Source: JAYZAP01 sp964645285 (lineage in GTDB: Bacteria > Pseudomonadota > Alphaproteobacteria > JAAXGF01). From it: a stretch of 52,419 nucleotides of DNA. Location of the stretch: assembly GCA_964645285.1 (NCBI GenBank), contig CAZYDR010000009.1:1-52419 (forward strand), in the 5' to 3' direction. The position numbers and the translations under genes were made by a program. Under the pieces are notes generated by a model, which saw only the letters and a program-made list of their open reading frames with translations, did no database searches and had not been told where the DNA came from. Every line of letters begins with the position of its first letter. Position 1 is the stretch's first letter. Positions 17,257 through 24,871 of this stretch are shown one piece after another.

Positions 17257-18566
17257 TCCAGTTTCCGCAGCCCCTTCTCCAACGCCTCGCCAAACCCGTC
17301 TAGCTCGCCGGTGGTCATGGCCGTCGAGAGGAACGACGAGAGCTTGGGCGACATGATGTAGCCATCGTTGAGCAGGGCCAGGTGCAAGGCCTTGCCGCGG
17401 GCGGTTTCGTCGCCGACCGGGTAGGCGTCGCGGTAGTTGGTCATGGAGCGGTTGTGGAGGTGGAGGGCGAACATGCCGCCGATGCCGGTGACTTGTCCTG
17501 TGACTCCAGCCGCTTGGATGGCCTGGGCCGAGACCCTGCGGGCGTGGTCACCCAGAGCCTCAAGATTATCGTAGGCTTCGGCGGTCATCAGTTCCATGGT
17601 CGCCAGGCCGGCGCTCATGGTCACCGGATTAGCGGTAAAGGTGCCGCTCGACGGGTTGAGGGGCTTGCCGTCCTGGTGGCTGAACACCGCCATGGCGACC
17701 TCGGTGCCGGCCACGGCGCCGACCGGAAAGCCGCCGCCGATGATTTTGGCGAAGGTGGTGTAGTCGGGCTCGATACCGAAGCGCGCCTGGGCCCCGTGAT
17801 AGCCGAGACGGAAGGCGATGACCTCGTCGATGATGATGCTGGCGCCGATATCCCCGGCGACTTGCTGGATCATGGCGACGAACTCCGCCGTCATGGGGAT
17901 CATGCCGAAGACGCCGGGCGCCGGATCGATGAGGATGGCGGCCAGAGTGTCGCCGGCATGGCGCAGGATGCGCTCGGCGGTTTCCACGTCGTTGTGAGGG
18001 AAGATCACCGTATCGTCGAGCACCGCCTGGGGGGAGCCCTCCGCGAAACGCACCGACCGTGGATCGTTGCCCCAGTTGGATGGCGCCGAATCCAGACTGA
18101 CCTCGGCATAGTCGTACATGCCGTGGTAGGCGCCTTCGATCTTGGCGATGCGTGGCCGGCCGGTGCGCGCCCGGGCCGCCTTGAGGGCGATCATCACTGC
18201 CTCGGTGCCGCTGTTGCAGAACCGCACCCGGTCGACCGAGGCGATGCGCTCGCACAACAACTCGGCCATGGCGACTTCGGCCTCGGTGGGCATGGCGAAA
18301 CAACTGCCCTGGGCCGCGGCCCCAGTGGCCGCCTTGGTAACCCGCGGATGGGCGTGACCATGAATCAACGACGCGAAATTATTCATCATGTCGAGACGCC
18401 GGGTGCCGTCGACATCGACGATGTAAGCCCCTTCGCCGCGCTGGGCGTAGATCGGAAAGGGATCGACCCAGGTTTGCAGCCGTGAAATACCGCCGGGCAG
18501 CACCGCCCTGGCGCGATTGAAAAGCTTGGCGGACCTAGAACCGCCATCAGGCCATGTGGTTGTCAC
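17253..18566 (-). CDS. Class III PLP-dependent aminotransferase (glutamate-1-semialdehyde aminotransferase-like)
   Basis: The 437-residue protein has the class III fold signatures: FCNSGTEAVMIALKAARA at 117-134, D247 for the PLP ring nitrogen and K274 (TFAKIIGGGFPVG) for the Schiff base. A GTG start at 18566 is favoured by the excellent GGAGGT five bases upstream. It resembles GSA aminomutase, but its setting beside MttB and DUF1989 genes argues for amine or amino-acid catabolism rather than haem synthesis. It converges on the MttB gene (4-base overlap) and diverges from the DUF1989 gene. Substrate unknown. Confidence 0.88.
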   Translation of the reverse strand: MTTTWPDGGSRSAKLFNRARAVLPGGISRLQTWVDPFPIYAQRGEGAYIVDVDGTRRLDMMNNFASLIHGHAHPRVTKAATGAAAQGSCFAMPTEAEVAMAELLCERIASVDRVRFCNSGTEAVMIALKAARARTGRPRIAKIEGAYHGMYDYAEVSLDSAPSNWGNDPRSVRFAEGSPQAVLDDTVIFPHNDVETAERILRHAGDTLAAILIDPAPGVFGMIPMTAEFVAMIQQVAGDIGASIIIDEVIAFRLGYHGAQARFGIEPDYTTFAKIIGGGFPVGAVAGTEVAMAVFSHQDGKPLNPSSGTFTANPVTMSAGLATMELMTAEAYDNLEALGDHARRVSAQAIQAAGVTGQVTGIGGMFALHLHNRSMTNYRDAYPVGDETARGKALHLALLNDGYIMSPKLSSFLSTAMTTGELDGFGEALEKGLRKLD

Positions 18567-18930
18567 GTTGCACCTCCGGGGAAAAACCACGGCGCAAGCC
18601 ATCACGCGCCGTCTCGAAGGCCATGGTAGCCGAGGATGCTGGGATTTCGATGCCTGGAAGCGCCCTATCGGGCAAAAAAATCGCCCGAGGGGGATAAATT
18701 GGCCCCGCCCGGTATTTGGGGGGAGGGGGCGGAGCCAAAGGGAGGCTAGGAAAGTAGGACAGGGGGATGTCCTAGTGATTAGAATTCTAGGCTGCGACCG
18801 TTAAGAAGACGTTAACAGCAAGAGAAAATTCAAAAATCGGCAAAATAGTTACGAACAGATAGCTACTGCCTTGAAGTAACGTAGAAAAATTCCTGCGGCA
18901 ATCGCGGAAAGACTCTGAGGGAGTTAACGA
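18567..18930. other. Divergent intergenic region between aminotransferase and DUF1989 genes
   Basis: No gene is supported in these 364 bases. The left part is GC-rich with G/C runs (around 18716-18733) and a small hairpin around an A-run (TCGGGC at 18668-18673 pairing with GCCCGA near 18683). The right part is AT-rich, as expected for promoters firing in both directions. I looked for a guanidine or other riboswitch pattern and saw none. Confidence 0.4.
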
Positions 18931-19566
18931 ATGGCAACGAACGAAACAATTCCCGGCCAAATCGAGGTTGATGAGGTAATTCCGGCCGGCGCGCCGTGGT
19001 CAGGGGTTGTGCGCCGGGGCCAGGTGTTGCGCATTGTCGATACCGAGGGCAGCCAGGGGGTCGACTTCCTGTGTTTCAACGCCGATCAGCCTGACGAGCG
19101 CTACCACGCGCCCAACACCCTCAAGGCGAGCCTGACCCTGAAGCTCTGCAAAGGCCATGTGCTGTATTCCGACGATGCCCGGGCCTTGTTCACCATCATC
19201 GAGGATACCTGCGGCGGCCACGACACCATTGGCGGCTGCTGCAGCGCGCAGAGCAATATGATGCTTTACGGCACCGCCAACTGTCCCGGCTGCCGCGAAA
19301 ATTTCCTTATCGCTCTGGGCGATCACGGCCTCGGCCGCCGCGATATCGTGCCCAACATCAATTTCTTCTGTGATGTCCCCGTGGCCGACGACCGGTCTTT
19401 GAGCGCGGCGGTATTCGTGGAAAGTCATTCCCGGCCCGGCGACTTCGTCGACCTGCGCGCCGAGATGGACGTTCTGGCAATCATCTCCAACTGCCCGCAA
19501 ATCAACAACCCCTGCAACGACGGCAGCCCGACGGCCATACGGGTCACCATTTGGACGCCGCAATAA
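18931..19566 (+). CDS. DUF1989 (urea carboxylase-associated) family protein
   Basis: The 211-residue protein is a full-length DUF1989 domain with its conserved Cys/His-rich metal-binding stretch (DTCGGHDTIGGCC at about 90-102, then a CPGC motif). Two members of this family, formerly urea-amidolyase-associated proteins, have been reported as carboxyguanidine deiminase subunits, which work as a pair. Here there is only one gene and no carboxylase, so another amidine or amine substrate is more likely. The ATG follows a GAGGGAG ribosome-binding site. It is divergent from the aminotransferase, suggesting a shared regulatory region. Confidence 0.85.
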   Translation: MATNETIPGQIEVDEVIPAGAPWSGVVRRGQVLRIVDTEGSQGVDFLCFNADQPDERYHAPNTLKASLTLKLCKGHVLYSDDARALFTIIEDTCGGHDTIGGCCSAQSNMMLYGTANCPGCRENFLIALGDHGLGRRDIVPNINFFCDVPVADDRSLSAAVFVESHSRPGDFVDLRAEMDVLAIISNCPQINNPCNDGSPTAIRVTIWTPQ

Positions 19567-19605
19567 GCCGGCTCTTGCGTCCGGGGCGCCAGGTGTCTAT
19601 AGAGC

Positions 19606-19626
19606 CCTCATAAGACTCTCATGAGG
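19606..19626 (+). promoter_or_regulatory. Hairpin covering the Shine-Dalgarno of the NDUFS4-like gene
   Basis: CCTCAT at 19606-19611 can pair with ATGAGG at 19621-19626 around a 9-base loop. The GAGG inside the 3' arm is the ribosome-binding site for the ATG at 19635. Pairing would occlude it, so the hairpin could act as a simple translational switch. The stem is only six base pairs and may be chance. Confidence 0.35.
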
Positions 19627-19634
19627 ACGTAATC

Positions 19635-19928
19635 ATGGACGTGCGTATTTACCGGCCCGCCAAGTCGCCGATGCAGTCGGGGACCGCTAACGCCAAGCGC
19701 TGGCTCATGGAGTTTGAACCAACGGCGCCCAAGGTGACCGATCCGCTCATGGGCTGGACCGGCTCGGACGACACCCAGGAGCAGGTAAAATTGCGTTTCG
19801 ACGATGAGGCGGCCGCCGTGGCCTTTGCCAGGAAGCACGGCCTGGATTATCGGGTCTATGAACCCCGCGAACGGCGGCCAACGCCCAAGTCCTACGCCGC
19901 CAACTTCGCCAACGGCCGCCTCAGATAG
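19635..19928 (+). CDS. NDUFS4-like complex I accessory subunit
   Basis: The 97-residue protein matches the ETC complex I subunit conserved region family. It has RIYRPAKSPMQSG at the N-terminus, a central WTGSDDTQEQVKLRF segment and a basic C-terminus. Alphaproteobacteria and mitochondria share this accessory subunit, which binds the peripheral arm of NADH dehydrogenase. It is encoded away from the nuo operon, as is common. It supports the alphaproteobacterial origin of the window. Confidence 0.9.
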   Translation: MDVRIYRPAKSPMQSGTANAKRWLMEFEPTAPKVTDPLMGWTGSDDTQEQVKLRFDDEAAAVAFARKHGLDYRVYEPRERRPTPKSYAANFANGRLR

Positions 19929-19974
19929 AGCGTCTCCAACGGCCTTGTGGTATGATCGCCACGGCCTTCCTCGT

Positions 19975-20051
19975 GCGCCCTTAGCTCAGTTGGATAGAGC
20001 GACGGCCTTCTAAGGCGTAGGTCGCAGGTTCGAATCCTGCAGGGCGCGCCA
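19975..20051 (+). tRNA. tRNA-Arg(TCT) with an anticodon-stem mismatch
   Basis: The 77-base cloverleaf has an encoded CCA. The acceptor GCGCCCT pairs with AGGGCGC, the D-arm is GCTC/GAGC, and the T-arm is GCAGG/CCTGC. The anticodon TCT lies at 20009-20011. In the anticodon stem (ACGGC 20002-20006 against GGCGT 20014-20018) the fourth position is a G-G mismatch (20005 with 20015); the other four pairs are normal. Confidence 0.93.
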
Positions 20052-20052
20052 T

Positions 20053-20952
20053 TTACTCCGGCTCTCTCACCGCCGCCTTTCGTCGCTCGCGATAGAGTAT
20101 GAACAGTCCACTGCCGATGACCACGGCGGCGCCGATTACGACGCTGCTACGCGGCAGGTCGCCAAATAGCAGGTAGCCGTAGAGGGTCGCCCAGACCAGG
20201 GACGTGTAATCGAACGGCGCCACCACTGCCGGCGCGGCGAAGCGGTAGGCTTGTGTGGCGAGAAACTGGGCACAGCCGGTCAACAGACCCATAAGCGCCA
20301 TGAGTCCGAGGTCGGGCCAGTCAGGGGTCACCCAGACGAAGGGCTGGGCCACGCCGCTCAAAACCAGGATGGTAAGCGTCGAGTAGAACAGCATGGTGAC
20401 GCTGGCTTCGCGCCTGGTCAGGATGCGGGTTAGCAGCATGGAGATGCTGTAGAACGCCGCCGATACCAGGGGCAGCAAGGCAACTCCCTTGAGGGTGCCC
20501 GATCCTGGCTCGATCATAATCAACACACCCAGGAAACCGACCCCGACGGCGACCCAGCGGCGCAATCCCACGGCCTCGCCAAGGAACGGTACCGACAGGG
20601 CGGTTATGATCAACGGCGCCGAGAACACCAGGGCCATGGCGTCGGCCAGAGGGATTTGCGAAATGGCGAAGAAGTAAACCGACCAGGCGCCAAAGCTGAA
20701 GGCAGCGCGAAGAAGCAACATGGCGGGTTGTTTGGTCCGAAGCACCCGAGGACCACCGCTTCGCATGACCAGTATGGCGACAGGAATGAAGACAAAGATG
20801 CTGCGCATGAACAACAACTGGAAGACGCTGTAATCCGGCGACAGCCATTTAACGATGGCGTCCTGGGCCGGAAACAGACCCATGGCGACGATGCCGCAGG
20901 CTATGCCTTTGAGCGGCGCGTGAATATGAGTGGTGGAGGGAGTGTTCGCCAT
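20053..20952 (-). CDS. DMT-superfamily transporter (EamA family)
   Basis: This 299-residue membrane protein has about ten helices in two EamA repeats (about residues 15-145 and 155-290). The family includes exporters of amino acids and other metabolites. The stop lies two bases from the end of tRNA-Arg on the opposite strand. No neighbour indicates a substrate. It starts about 50 bases from the bacteriohemerythrin stop and has the same orientation. Confidence 0.88.
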   Translation of the reverse strand: MANTPSTTHIHAPLKGIACGIVAMGLFPAQDAIVKWLSPDYSVFQLLFMRSIFVFIPVAILVMRSGGPRVLRTKQPAMLLLRAAFSFGAWSVYFFAISQIPLADAMALVFSAPLIITALSVPFLGEAVGLRRWVAVGVGFLGVLIMIEPGSGTLKGVALLPLVSAAFYSISMLLTRILTRREASVTMLFYSTLTILVLSGVAQPFVWVTPDWPDLGLMALMGLLTGCAQFLATQAYRFAAPAVVAPFDYTSLVWATLYGYLLFGDLPRSSVVIGAAVVIGSGLFILYRERRKAAVREPE

Positions 20953-21005
20953 GGCGGCATTGTGACCGCGATAGGCGCGTATACCAAGGTCGACCTCAGC
21001 CTAGG

Positions 21006-21410
21006 CTAGGTCGAACAGATGTCGGATTTTTTGTAACAGCGATCGACCTCGAGGACATGTTCGTCGAACCAGATGCAGAGGAACTCCAGAGCATCGTCGC
21101 CAAGCTCCGGCGCGGAACTCTGTTCATAGCTCTGCTGCAAGGCCACCAGCTTCTCGGTCATTTCCTGGTGCAGTGCTATGTGCTCCCCAAGATTGGCATA
21201 GCCGCTTTTCTTCAATAGTGCTTCTTCGCGCTGGAAGTGGGATCGCGTGTGATCGACCAGGGCCTTGAGCAACCCGTTGATCGCCGCCTTGTCGGCCATG
21301 AACCGGGTCGCCTCGTCGATCTGATTGATGATGCCGGCGAGGGAAATATGATCGGTGTCGAGGCTATCGACACCGACGCTGTAATCGTCGCTCCACATGA
21401 TGAGCGCCAT
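21006..21410 (-). CDS. Bacteriohemerythrin
   Basis: This single-domain 134-residue protein has the di-iron ligand pattern of hemerythrins: DTDH near residue 20, HTRSHFQREE near 55-64, HIALH near 76-80, and H-x4-D near the C-terminus (FDEHVLEVD). Such proteins bind oxygen reversibly and serve in oxygen delivery or sensing. It stands alone between the DMT transporter and the TauD gene, with about 200 bases to the divergent dioxygenase. Confidence 0.92.
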   Translation of the reverse strand: MALIMWSDDYSVGVDSLDTDHISLAGIINQIDEATRFMADKAAINGLLKALVDHTRSHFQREEALLKKSGYANLGEHIALHQEMTEKLVALQQSYEQSSAPELGDDALEFLCIWFDEHVLEVDRCYKKSDICST

Positions 21411-21612
21411 GACCTTGGCCTCTATTTCAATGTTGCGATGAAGTTCACGAACGCCTCCCCAGACGACCGATAGTAATTGTCCAACCCTAGCGGGAAAGCG
21501 TAAAGCACGAGCTAACTTAGGTTATAGGTCGCGCCGGCGCGGCGTGATCCGTGACAACGGCAGGCTGCGGCGATAGGCTCCAGTCCCTGCACAGCCACTT
21601 GGCGAGGCGGTC

Positions 21613-22464
21613 ATGTCATCCAATAGACTGCGATTCGATCCTCTGACGCCGCGCATTGGCGCCGAGGTCCATGGCATTGATCTCAGCCAGCCTATGACTG
21701 ACGACACCTTCGATGCCCTGCACGACGGCTGGATGCGCCATCAGGTTCTGTTCTTCCGCGACCAGGCGCTAAATATCGAACAACTCAAGGATGTGGGACG
21801 CCGTTTCGGTAACTTGCATGTCCATCCCATGGGCGATCTGGACGGTCATCCCGGGGTCTATCGCATTCATGCGGACGCCTCGACCAAACGGCTTTCCGGG
21901 CAAGGCTGGCATAGCGATGTGTCCTGTGACGAGACGCCGCCGTCGGCCAGCATGCTCCACCTCCACACCGTGCCCGACGTCGGCGGCGATACCATATTCG
22001 CCAGTATGTACGATGCCTATGAGGCGTTGTCGTCGAGCCTTGCCGGCTACCTCGATGGCCTCGAAGCCTGTCATTCCGGACGCGCGTCCTATGAGGGATA
22101 TTTCGGCCGCGGCATCGACAGCATGCGCGACAACGCCTATTCCGAGGCGGTGCATCCAGTGGTCCGAACCCATCCGGTAACCGGGCGCAAGGGGTTGTTC
22201 GTCAACGCCGGATTTACCTCGCATATCGTCGGGCTCGAAGAAGGCGAAAGCCGGGCGCTACTGAATTTTCTCTTTGAACATTCCAGCCATCCCAATTTCC
22301 AATGCCGCTTTCGCTGGCGCGAGAATTCGATCGCCCTGTGGGACAATCGCTGCGTTGTGCACACCGCCACCGCCGACTACCTGCCCAACGTGCGCTCGGG
22401 CCACTGCATTACCGTGGTCGGCGTTCAGCACGTCTTCGACGTAGAGCGCGTCCGGATCGCGTAG
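21613..22464 (+). CDS. TauD/TfdA-family 2-oxoglutarate-dependent dioxygenase, with altered C-terminus
   Basis: The 283-residue Fe(II)/2OG oxygenase has the WHSD iron-binding pair, the distal His in CVVHTATADY and the GGDT threonine. Near the C-terminus the family pattern R-x3-R is R-S-G-H-C. The first Arg, which binds 2-oxoglutarate in TauD, is kept, but the second, which binds the taurine sulfonate, is Cys. The domain ends at CITVVG; the last dozen residues appear to come from antisense of the convergent GAF gene, as if a deletion removed both natural ends. Substrate unknown and probably not taurine. Confidence 0.85.
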   Translation: MSSNRLRFDPLTPRIGAEVHGIDLSQPMTDDTFDALHDGWMRHQVLFFRDQALNIEQLKDVGRRFGNLHVHPMGDLDGHPGVYRIHADASTKRLSGQGWHSDVSCDETPPSASMLHLHTVPDVGGDTIFASMYDAYEALSSSLAGYLDGLEACHSGRASYEGYFGRGIDSMRDNAYSEAVHPVVRTHPVTGRKGLFVNAGFTSHIVGLEEGESRALLNFLFEHSSHPNFQCRFRWRENSIALWDNRCVVHTATADYLPNVRSGHCITVVGVQHVFDVERVRIA

Positions 22465-22719
22465 CGCCAATTCGAACATCGGATCGTCATCAACCAGGTC
22501 ATCGGCTTCGACCTCCCAACCGTCATCGTCACGGGCCAGAGCGAACTCAGGCTTGCGCTGCCACCGGTGGGGCGCCCGCGATAACCGGCTGTGGGGATCA
22601 CGTAGGAACAACACACAGCGGTCACAATCCAGTGCAATGCCAAGAGCCGGCATCAGGGCGCTCAACAGGGCATCCGGTTCGGCATTACTTTCGAGCAACA
22701 CAAAAAGATCGTTGGCCAT
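22258..22719 (-). pseudogene. Truncated GAF-domain gene overlapping the TauD-family gene
   Basis: The first 100 residues resemble small bacterial GAF proteins (DCDRCVLFLRDP and LYVEDV segments). The remaining 50 or so residues are simply antisense of the dioxygenase gene (Gly/Val-rich) and have no GAF likeness. The ATG at 22719 overlaps the stop of the amidohydrolase gene (TGATG), so it was originally the last cistron of that operon. The 207-base tail-to-tail overlap with an oxygenase whose own end is atypical points to a deletion that fused two convergent genes near 22420. Whether the product still folds is doubtful. Confidence 0.6.
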
Positions 22720-23951
22720 CAAATTTCTCCGGGTTTGTGTAGCTCGGCGCGAGTACGGGTGAAGGTTCGTCGGCCGCGCTTGAAGCCATACAGGGGGTGG
22801 GCGACCTTGGCCACCGCGTCGGCCGGAGACGCGGCATCCCAGACGACGATATCCGCCGCCTTGCCAACGGCGATGCCGTGGTCGTCGCGGCGCAACAAGC
22901 GGGCTGAACGGCTGCTCAACATGTCGAAGCAGCCTGTCAGTTCTTCATCGGATCCACGGTGGAGCACGTTGGCATAAAGATTGGCCATTCGCGTAAGGGA
23001 GCAATCGCCATAAGGCGTGAACGGGTTCATGACGTTATTGGTGGACAGCGAACAGTTCACGCCACATTCCATGAGCGCGTTGGCATCGGCGACGCCGCGC
23101 ATGACCCCGTGATCCTGATGGCGGCCCATGACGAACAGGTCCGTGGCTGGCAGCACGGTGACAGCGACGCCAGCGTTGGCCAGCCGCTGGCCAAGAGCCC
23201 GTAACTCGGCCGGCGGCAGCAGGGAATATTTGGTGCCGTGACCAATCGCCACCCGGCCGCCCCAGCCGAATTTATCGGTCAGATCACAGACCTGGTGGAT
23301 ATCCATGTCATCGGTGGTGGCGCCGGCGTCGAGATGAATGTCCACGTCCACGTCGAACGCGCGGGCCAGTTCGAAGATACGGTCGATCTGGCCGCCATGG
23401 TCCGGATCGAAGCCCGGCGCGCCGCCAACCACGGTGGCGCCGTCCTTGAGAGCGGCGACCGTATTGGCGTCGGTTTCCGGCACGTTGGTCAGACCTTCCT
23501 GGGCAAAGACGCAGAATTCGATGTCGATGGCCCAGCGGTAGTCGGCGGCGAGTTGCTTGAGGGCCTCGAAACCAACCAGGTCCACATTGGGGTCAACCTC
23601 CACATGGGCGCGCATGAGCGTGGCGCCATGGAGCAGGCATTGCTCCAGGGTATCGCGGGCACGGTTGTAGACGTCCTCGACCGTGAACGTGGGTTTGACG
23701 TCGGCGACCCGCTGCATGTAGTCGCGCACGCCAACCGGCGGCGGCGTGCAGCGGTCGAGAATACGCGACTTGTCGAGATGGATATGGGTTTCCACTAACC
23801 CCGCCGTCACCAGCGCGCCGTCCAGATCCAGAGACTCGCCGTCACCGGACAGGCCTGACTCAATGGCGGCAATCACACCATCCTTGATACCCAGGTCCAG
23901 CGTCCGGCCGTCGCCGAAATGACCGTTTTGCAATACCAGGTCGAGGGTCAC
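22719..23951 (-). CDS. Amidohydrolase, cytosine-deaminase-like subfamily with altered catalytic residues
   Basis: The 410-residue TIM-barrel amidohydrolase has the THIHLDK metal motif (H56, H58) and later metal-site histidines (DIHLD, IGHG), like CodA and AtzC. Where cytosine deaminase has HCDE, this protein has HLDA, losing the catalytic Glu. At the catalytic Asp position it has NNVMNP rather than DDVFDP. It may therefore hydrolyse another substrate or use different chemistry. It overlaps the PanE-like gene by 4 bases upstream and the GAF remnant downstream. The operon includes an MFS transporter, suggesting uptake and breakdown of a nitrogen compound. Confidence 0.83.
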   Translation of the reverse strand: MTLDLVLQNGHFGDGRTLDLGIKDGVIAAIESGLSGDGESLDLDGALVTAGLVETHIHLDKSRILDRCTPPPVGVRDYMQRVADVKPTFTVEDVYNRARDTLEQCLLHGATLMRAHVEVDPNVDLVGFEALKQLAADYRWAIDIEFCVFAQEGLTNVPETDANTVAALKDGATVVGGAPGFDPDHGGQIDRIFELARAFDVDVDIHLDAGATTDDMDIHQVCDLTDKFGWGGRVAIGHGTKYSLLPPAELRALGQRLANAGVAVTVLPATDLFVMGRHQDHGVMRGVADANALMECGVNCSLSTNNVMNPFTPYGDCSLTRMANLYANVLHRGSDEELTGCFDMLSSRSARLLRRDDHGIAVGKAADIVVWDAASPADAVAKVAHPLYGFKRGRRTFTRTRAELHKPGEI

Positions 23952-24871
23952 ACCGAACCTCCAACATCGCCATTCAGCGTATCAACGATGGACTGATTGG
24001 CCGGCGTCGGCACGCCAAGCTCGGTGCCAATGCGCACCACTGCGCCGGACAGCCAGTCGAGTTCGAGGCGGTTGTCACGCGCGCGGTCGCCGGCCATGGA
24101 CGAGGTCATGGCGGTGGGCAGGCCGTCCACGAAACCAAGCGCCATGGCCAAAATATCGTCGCCGTCGTCGATACCCCGGGCGCGGGCCACGGCCGCGGTC
24201 TCGCCCATGACCTGTTCCAGCAGGGTGTTGGTCACGGGGTTGTCGCGGATCGGCCCGATCGTCTGGCCGGTAATCGTGGTCAGGGCACTGAGGCCGACCA
24301 GCATGATAAATTTCTGCCAGATCGCCTTGTCGATGTCGGGGCTGAGGATGGTCTTGATTCCGGCGTCGACCAGAGCCTCGCGCAACGTTTCGGCGCGCGC
24401 CGTGGTGGCGCCGTCCCGTTCCCCGAAAAGGATCGTCGCGAAATCACCGTTATGGCGGATGACGCCTGGCCGCTCGATGACGGTCGCAATTTGCGAAACG
24501 CCGCCCATGACATGCTCGGGGCCAAGGATCGCGGCCAGGCGGTCCTCTGCATCGACACCGTTTTGCAGCGAGACCACGGCGGTATCGGCGCCCATGAGAG
24601 GGTGGCAGGCCTCGCCGGCGGTTTCCGTATCCCATAGCTTGGTAGCGAACAGCACCACATCGACAGGGCCAACAGCGTCGGGGCGATCGGTCGCCTGGGC
24701 CGGCTGGACGGTTACGTCGCCGAGGGGACTAACGACGCGCAGCCCACTGGCTCGGATGGCATCGAGATGTGCCCCCCGGGCGATAAATGTGACATCCGTT
24801 CCGGCGGCCGCCAACCGGGCGCCGAAATAGCCGCCGACACCGCCGCTGCCCATAATGGCGAACCGGGTCAC
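23948..24871 (-). CDS. Ketopantoate reductase family protein (PanE/ApbA-like)
   Basis: The 307-residue protein has an N-terminal Rossmann motif GSGGVGGYFGARL (about 8-20) for NADPH, the KLWDTE active-site lysine region and the second lysine region WQKFIML. The C-terminal helical domain is of normal length. PanE reduces 2-dehydropantoate, but many paralogues act on other 2-oxo acids. Here the gene is coupled by 4-base overlaps to an MFS transporter and an amidohydrolase, not to pantothenate genes, so a catabolic paralogue is more likely. Confidence 0.85.
   Translation of the reverse strand: MTRFAIMGSGGVGGYFGARLAAAGTDVTFIARGAHLDAIRASGLRVVSPLGDVTVQPAQATDRPDAVGPVDVVLFATKLWDTETAGEACHPLMGADTAVVSLQNGVDAEDRLAAILGPEHVMGGVSQIATVIERPGVIRHNGDFATILFGERDGATTARAETLREALVDAGIKTILSPDIDKAIWQKFIMLVGLSALTTITGQTIGPIRDNPVTNTLLEQVMGETAAVARARGIDDGDDILAMALGFVDGLPTAMTSSMAGDRARDNRLELDWLSGAVVRIGTELGVPTPANQSIVDTLNGDVGGSV

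Noticed and set aside
17382..18485. A 367-residue open frame on the plus strand opposite the aminotransferase
   Set aside because: It is the antisense shadow of a well-supported PLP enzyme in GC-rich DNA; its composition (Gly/Asp/Arg/His-rich) has no domain likeness and no ribosome-binding site.
18567..18930. Guanidine riboswitch upstream of the DUF1989 gene
   Set aside because: I looked because some DUF1989 proteins act on carboxyguanidine, but no conserved ykkC-type element could be recognised.
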